Part shown: piece after piece, positions 60,583-64,000 of the stretch
Numbering within the stretch: position 1 is the stretch's first letter
Layout: each line of letters opens with the position of its first letter
Source: Jiella mangrovi
Lineage (GTDB): Bacteria; Pseudomonadota; Alphaproteobacteria; Rhizobiales; Rhizobiaceae
DNA: 64,000 nucleotides
Direction: 5' to 3'
Assembly (NCBI RefSeq): GCF_017815135.1
Contig: NZ_JAGJCF010000007.1
Location: forward strand, 208,460-272,459
Program-made: the position numbers and the translations under genes
The notes under the pieces: model-generated
The model's input: the letters and a program-made list of their open reading frames with translations, nothing else
Told to the model about the DNA's origin: nothing
Databases searched by the model: none

Positions 60583-61647
60583 TCAGAGATCGAGCGTGAC
60601 GTCGCCCCTCGGCACCGAGCAGCACAACAGGACGTGGCCGTCTTCAGGCGGCTCGAGAGGCTCTTCGGCATAGGAAACCTCGCCGTCGAGCTTGCGACAG
60701 GCGCAGGTCCCACAAATTCCGTCCCGGCACTCGAAGTTCGGGCTGAGCCCCTGGGCTTCGGCAAAATCGAGCAAGGTGCCACATGATCCGTCAAAGGCGC
60801 GTTCCAGACCGGACCGGGCGAAGCGAACCATCGGGGCGGCGACATCTGCCGCTTTGTCCCGCGGCTCCTCCGCCGCGACCGCGATGGCCGATCGCGGCAC
60901 CTCGCCGGCGGCTTCGCCGAAGCTTTCCTGGCGAATGTCGGCGTCGGGCACGCCAAGGCTCACCAAGGCGGATCGCATCGCTTTCATGAAGCCGTCGGGT
61001 CCGCAGAGATAGACCATCCAGGCGTCCTGCGGCAGCAGGCTCCGCAGCCGGGCGCGATCGAGAAGACCGATGGAATGGCAGCGGCCAGAGGCGATGTCCT
61101 CGTCACTGCCCTCTGCATAAGCGACATGGGTGGAAAGGTTCGGAGCCGCCCGCGTCAACTCCACCACTTCGCGCATGAAGGAATGCTCCTCGGCCGACTG
61201 GCAGGCATGCACGAAAACGGTCGGCCGTTCCGGCTGGCGGGCGAGTTCCGCCAGCATCGCAAGGCCCGGTGTGATCCCGATCCCGCCGGTGAGAAGCAGC
61301 ACCGGCCGCTCGCCGGCTTCCAGCACGAAGCGGCCTCGCGGCAGTTCTGCGGCAAAGCGCGCGCCGACCGTCGCGGTTTCGTGGAGATGACGGGACCCGC
61401 CCTTGCCACCCGGCTCCCGCTTGACGCTGATCCGATAGCCGCGGCGGTCTGCCGGATCAGACGAGATGGTGTAGGTCGCGATGGGCCGCCCGGGCAGCGC
61501 GAGGCGGATCGGCAGATACTGCCCGGCGATGAAGGGGGCGGGCTCGCCTCCCACCACTTCGAAGCGGATCGAGACGACGTTGCGGCTTTCCTCCACGCGC
61601 TCGACGACTTTCAGATCGAGCGGAGCGCTTCTCGTTGCATCCACCAT
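60583..61647 (-). CDS. Ferredoxin-NAD(P)H reductase with 2Fe-2S domain (VanB-like)
   Basis: Electron-transfer partner of the Rieske oxygenase, 354 residues in three domains: FAD (about 15-110; the RPIATYTISSDP motif), NAD(P) (about 115-245; LLLTGGIGITPGLAMLAEL and YLCGPDGFMKAM), and a C-terminal plant-type [2Fe-2S] domain with CRDGICGTCAC and a late CC motif (LLCCSVPRG). This is the single-component reductase architecture of vanillate and related demethylases. The ATG at 61647 follows AAGGAG. It is 25 nt after the oxygenase stop. Confidence 0.92.
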   Translation of the reverse strand: MVDATRSAPLDLKVVERVEESRNVVSIRFEVVGGEPAPFIAGQYLPIRLALPGRPIATYTISSDPADRRGYRISVKREPGGKGGSRHLHETATVGARFAAELPRGRFVLEAGERPVLLLTGGIGITPGLAMLAELARQPERPTVFVHACQSAEEHSFMREVVELTRAAPNLSTHVAYAEGSDEDIASGRCHSIGLLDRARLRSLLPQDAWMVYLCGPDGFMKAMRSALVSLGVPDADIRQESFGEAAGEVPRSAIAVAAEEPRDKAADVAAPMVRFARSGLERAFDGSCGTLLDFAEAQGLSPNFECRDGICGTCACRKLDGEVSYAEEPLEPPEDGHVLLCCSVPRGDVTLDL

Positions 61648-61672
61648 GGCGACGCTCCTTTTTCCGGCGCTT

Positions 61673-62743
61673 TCAGTCGTGGTAGACGAAGGAAGCGTTG
61701 GTTTCGGCCGAGGCATCGAGGGTCCGCTCGGTTTCGAGGAGATCGCTGATGCGCTTGCGGTAGACCATCGGCCCGCGGTCGATCGCGATGCGGATCGGCC
61801 GGCGCTTCATCGGGCGCTGCTCTTCGGCATGCACCGCCTCGAGGATCTCCTTGTCCTCGGCGAAGGCGATACGCAGCATCGCGTCGATCTTCTGCGATGC
61901 CTCCTCGGTTTCGATCGCCGTATTGCGCAGGTGCATCCAGCGGTCGATCGTGTAGCCTTCGTCGACCGGCGTCATGAAATGCAGTGCGAGAACGCGGTTG
62001 CCGCTGTCGCGGTCGTCCTCGGCGATCTGATCGGCGGCGTCGGCGGAGCCGAAGTCGATCACGGCAATGGAAGGGATGTGGAGGTGGTAGTAATGCCAGC
62101 GATCGACATTGCCCTCAAAACCGCCGAACGCCTTGAAGAAACCGATCGGCTCGGCGTCGCGGATCCAGCGCCAGGCGGTGATCGTCTTGCCTTCCGTTGA
62201 GACGTGTACGGGGACGTTCTCGGAAGCCGAGTTGCCGAGGGTGGTCGGATGCACGAAGCTGACATGGGCCGGATCCACCAGATTCTCGGCGACGTTCAGA
62301 TAGTTCGACTTGAGGTGCAGCGCGTCGCCCTGATGGGCGTGCCACTTCGGATCGGTGAATTGCGGCAGGTCGAAGATCTCGGCGGGGTCGGCGCGATGCG
62401 CCTCTCCCATCCAGATCCAGACGATGCCGTGGCGCTCGTGGATCGGGTAGGTCTCGACATAGGCGGATGGCGGGATCTTGTCCTGCCCGGGCACGCGGGT
62501 GCACTTGCCGTCGGGGCCGAAGGTCAGGCCGTGATAGCCGCAGCGCACCGCGTCGCCGATGCGCTTGCCCTTTGAAAGCGGCAGCAGCCGGTGCGGGCAG
62601 CGATCTTCCAGCGCAGCGACGCTGCCGTCCTTGCGGCGGTAGAGCAGCACCGCATCTCCCAGAATCGTGAAGCGCCGAAGTTCCTCGTCGATCTCGCTCG
62701 ACCAGGCGGCCACGTACCACGCGTTGCGAACCAGTGTCGTCAT
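61673..62743 (-). CDS. Rieske aromatic oxygenase, O-demethylase type (VanA-like)
   Basis: Catalytic oxygenase component of 356 residues. The Rieske [2Fe-2S] ligands are in DRCPHRLLPLSKGKRIGD and RCGYHGLTF (C-x-H and C-x2-H), and the mononuclear iron site is in NVAENLVDPAHVSFVHP. Start MTTLVRNAWYVAAWSSEI is typical of the VanA/DdmC demethylase group, which hydroxylates methoxy groups so that formaldehyde leaves. The substrate (vanillate, syringate or another methoxylated aromatic) is not decided by the sequence. ATG 62743 follows AGGAGTG. Confidence 0.92.
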   Translation of the reverse strand: MTTLVRNAWYVAAWSSEIDEELRRFTILGDAVLLYRRKDGSVAALEDRCPHRLLPLSKGKRIGDAVRCGYHGLTFGPDGKCTRVPGQDKIPPSAYVETYPIHERHGIVWIWMGEAHRADPAEIFDLPQFTDPKWHAHQGDALHLKSNYLNVAENLVDPAHVSFVHPTTLGNSASENVPVHVSTEGKTITAWRWIRDAEPIGFFKAFGGFEGNVDRWHYYHLHIPSIAVIDFGSADAADQIAEDDRDSGNRVLALHFMTPVDEGYTIDRWMHLRNTAIETEEASQKIDAMLRIAFAEDKEILEAVHAEEQRPMKRRPIRIAIDRGPMVYRKRISDLLETERTLDASAETNASFVYHD

Positions 62744-62800
62744 GCCGTCACTCCTGAATCTGCGTTGGCTCGCCGGCATGTCGGATTGCCGGATCTCTTT

Positions 62801-62816
62801 ACTACGTGTACGTAGT
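62801..62816. promoter_or_regulatory. MarR operator candidate
   Basis: ACTACGTGTACGTAGT has perfect 7-bp arms around GT, the size and symmetry typical of MarR operators, and lies 58 nt before the oxygenase start, between it and the marR gene 158 nt upstream. It is a likely binding site for the neighbouring MarR regulator. Confidence 0.6.
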
Positions 62817-62973
62817 TTTTGGACGCAGATCAAGGCCGTTTTGCAATCCGTCCAACAAAGCGCCCGACGCCTCAGATGGCCGATTTGCCCATGTAACGAT
62901 GAAACACCATCGAGACCGCCCGCCGGGCAGGGCGGCCGAGTTTACCACGTACTGCCACCGATTCCCCCCTCGG

Positions 62974-63468
62974 TCAGTCCCCGGGTTCGGCGACCTTGCG
63001 CAACAGCGCGACGAAGAGCTGTTTCTCGATCTCCGTCAGCGGCTCCAGCAGCTTTTCACCGGCAGCAACGCTCACCGGGACATGCTCCTCGGCGCAGCGC
63101 CGCCCGGCTTCGGTGAGCGCGATCACGGAGGTCCGCTGGTCGTCCGGGCTCTTGAATTTCTCGACCAACCCCTCCCGCTCCAGCTTGCGCACGACCACGG
63201 TGGTGGTCGATGGGTCCATCGACGTCAGCCGGCTGAGCTGGCTCATGGCCACCGGCCCGAGCTTCAGAAGCGTCACAAGGGCGACAAACTGGGTCACCGA
63301 CAGGTTCGGATAGCGGACGTTCTGAGTGAAGAGTTGCGCGCCGAGCTGGTGCACCCTGCGCACAAGTTGCGCCGGGTGGTGGCGCGGATCATAACCCTCG
63401 ATCGCCGCGTCCGGAATGTCGCCGTTCCCTGCCGGCCTGCTCTTTGCCACTGGCCGCGTCCTCGCCAT
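62974..63468 (-). CDS. MarR-family transcriptional regulator
   Basis: Winged-helix regulator of 164 residues with the recognition helix in MSQLSRLTSMDPSTTTVVVR followed by KLEREGLVEKFKSPDDQRTS, the wing; MarR proteins bind aromatic acids and release their operator. A basic N-terminal stretch (ARTRPVAKSRP) precedes the fold. ATG 63468 follows a GGGGGAAG run. Same strand as the oxygenase genes, and probably their repressor through the palindrome at 62801. Confidence 0.9.
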   Translation of the reverse strand: MARTRPVAKSRPAGNGDIPDAAIEGYDPRHHPAQLVRRVHQLGAQLFTQNVRYPNLSVTQFVALVTLLKLGPVAMSQLSRLTSMDPSTTTVVVRKLEREGLVEKFKSPDDQRTSVIALTEAGRRCAEEHVPVSVAAGEKLLEPLTEIEKQLFVALLRKVAEPGD

Positions 63469-63904
63469 CAGGCCGGCTTCCCCCGTGACCGCCGGATCGC
63501 CCGTCGTGCCGCCACGGCCGCAGCCGCCGTGAGCGGCGCCAGCGTCGTTTCGGTCCATCGGGAAGGGGAGGGCCACCGGGCGGGGCTCCGCACGCCGACG
63601 CTCATCTGCCTGAAACGCGTCATGAGACGATGCCTCGCCTTGCGAAGCCCAGATCCGAACTGAGCATTAGGCCCGAAATCTTCAACGGCTCGGCGGGCAT
63701 ATCTCACCTTTGTGTCGGGCATCATGTCGTCCATGACAGGAAACGGCGCTGGACAGGCCGTGCGGAAATATCGCGGCAAAAACACACGAGCAATCGGAAA
63801 AGCGATCCAGGGCCTTCTGCCATGGCTCGCGAGGCGATTGAGCTGCCTCGCGGAGGGGCGCCGTTTCGACCTGAAACGTCTCCGTTTTCCGCCCCCCAAA
63901 CGGC
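63469..63904. other. Intergenic region without a supported gene
   Basis: About 430 bp between the marR gene and the rRNA terminator. A 107-codon plus-strand frame passes through it but has no conserved character. It should hold the marR promoter; I see no clear hexamer pair. Confidence 0.35.
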
Positions 63905-63940
63905 AAACGCCCCGCCGGATGATATCCTGGCGGGGCGTTT
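63905..63940 (-). terminator. Strong hairpin, probable rRNA operon terminator
   Basis: AAACGCCCCGCC and GGCGGGGCGTTT form a perfect 12-bp stem on a 12-nt loop. It lies about 40 nt beyond the presumed 3' end of the 5S rRNA on the minus strand. Both flanks contain T runs (TTTTGGTTTT on the plus side), so it could act in both directions. Confidence 0.7.
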
Positions 63941-63980
63941 TGGTTTTGATTGAAGAAGAATGCTTGTTTTTGCGATTGGC

Positions 63981-64000
63981 AGACCTGGCAGCGACCGACT
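63981..64000 (-). rRNA. 3' end of a 5S rRNA gene, cut by the window edge
   Basis: Read on the minus strand the edge is AGTCGGTCGCTGCCAGGTCT, which matches the conserved 3' strand of bacterial 5S rRNA (helix IV/V and helix I, ending CCAGGTC). The strong hairpin at 63905 fits an rRNA operon terminator. The 23S and 16S genes would lie to the right. Only 20 bases are visible, so this is a partial call. No tRNA-fMet, common after 5S in rhizobia, is seen between it and the terminator. Confidence 0.55.

Noticed and set aside
63630..63953. 107-codon plus-strand frame near the right edge
   Set aside because: It overlaps the rRNA terminator and lacks any recognisable domain or ribosome site.

Overview
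The window looks like a chromosomal segment of an alphaproteobacterium of the order Hyphomicrobiales (Rhizobiales). The support is high GC with strongly GC-biased third codon positions, rhizobial-type gene neighbourhoods (leuS divergent from a YggS-type PLP protein), many short ABC and Rieske operons, and dispersed palindromic repeats of rhizobial type. I cannot name a genus from sequence alone. The left edge cuts leuS, which in this order normally lies beside lptE-holA-parB-parA. Three ParB-site-like palindromes (742, 16813, 40292) and what appears to be the 3' end of a 5S rRNA gene at the right edge suggest that the window is origin-proximal. I see no prophage, IS element, CRISPR array or tRNA gene.

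Layout: 1-7.4 kb holds leuS (partial), a PLP-homeostasis protein and a three-gene periplasmic flavoprotein dehydrogenase complex (subunit 3, GMC flavoprotein, triheme cytochrome c). 7.5-17.6 kb holds DedA, a TonB-dependent siderophore receptor divergent from an AraC regulator, an AI-2E-type permease, a NUP-family protein, DUF1761 and acetyl-CoA synthetase. 17.6-18.25 kb is a structured, lower-GC intergenic island with a candidate small protein and a terminator on the minus strand. 18.25-27 kb carries two MBL-fold proteins, an animal-type heme peroxidase, a tiny independent transcription unit with a 14-nt perfect Shine-Dalgarno, a PRC-barrel protein, a DUF2946/PepSY pair and a RutE-like nitroreductase. 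Three copies of a roughly 355-bp palindromic repeat lie at 8.2, 21.35 and 26.0 kb.

27.3-35 kb: an exonuclease, then a seven-gene operon (GntR regulator, ADP-ribosylglycohydrolase, PfkB kinase, polyamine-type ABC importer) that reads as an uptake and salvage system for an N-glycosylated compound. 35.4-39 kb encodes a serine hydrolase fused to an autotransporter barrel. cfa (39.0-40.3 kb) is frameshifted. A CMD-family protein, a receiver domain lacking its phospho-acceptor and galU follow.

43.4-52 kb is the most distinctive part: a minus-strand operon for a membrane acyltransferase, a cellulose-synthase-like GT2, a DUF3131 protein, a giant Lys/Ala/Pro-rich peptidoglycan-binding protein and, in a different frame after an A10 tract, an outer-membrane-barrel-like domain. 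It looks like a complete surface-polysaccharide synthesis, modification and export machine. Upstream of it (52.3-58.1 kb) lie a hybrid histidine kinase with a SUOX-fold partner and a REC-PP2C / STAS / anti-sigma-type kinase partner-switching module, plausible controllers of the polysaccharide genes. 58.4-63.5 kb carries a secreted esterase and an aromatic-oxygenase cluster (MarR regulator, Rieske oxygenase, ferredoxin reductase, class II aldolase) with a remnant of a membrane permease.
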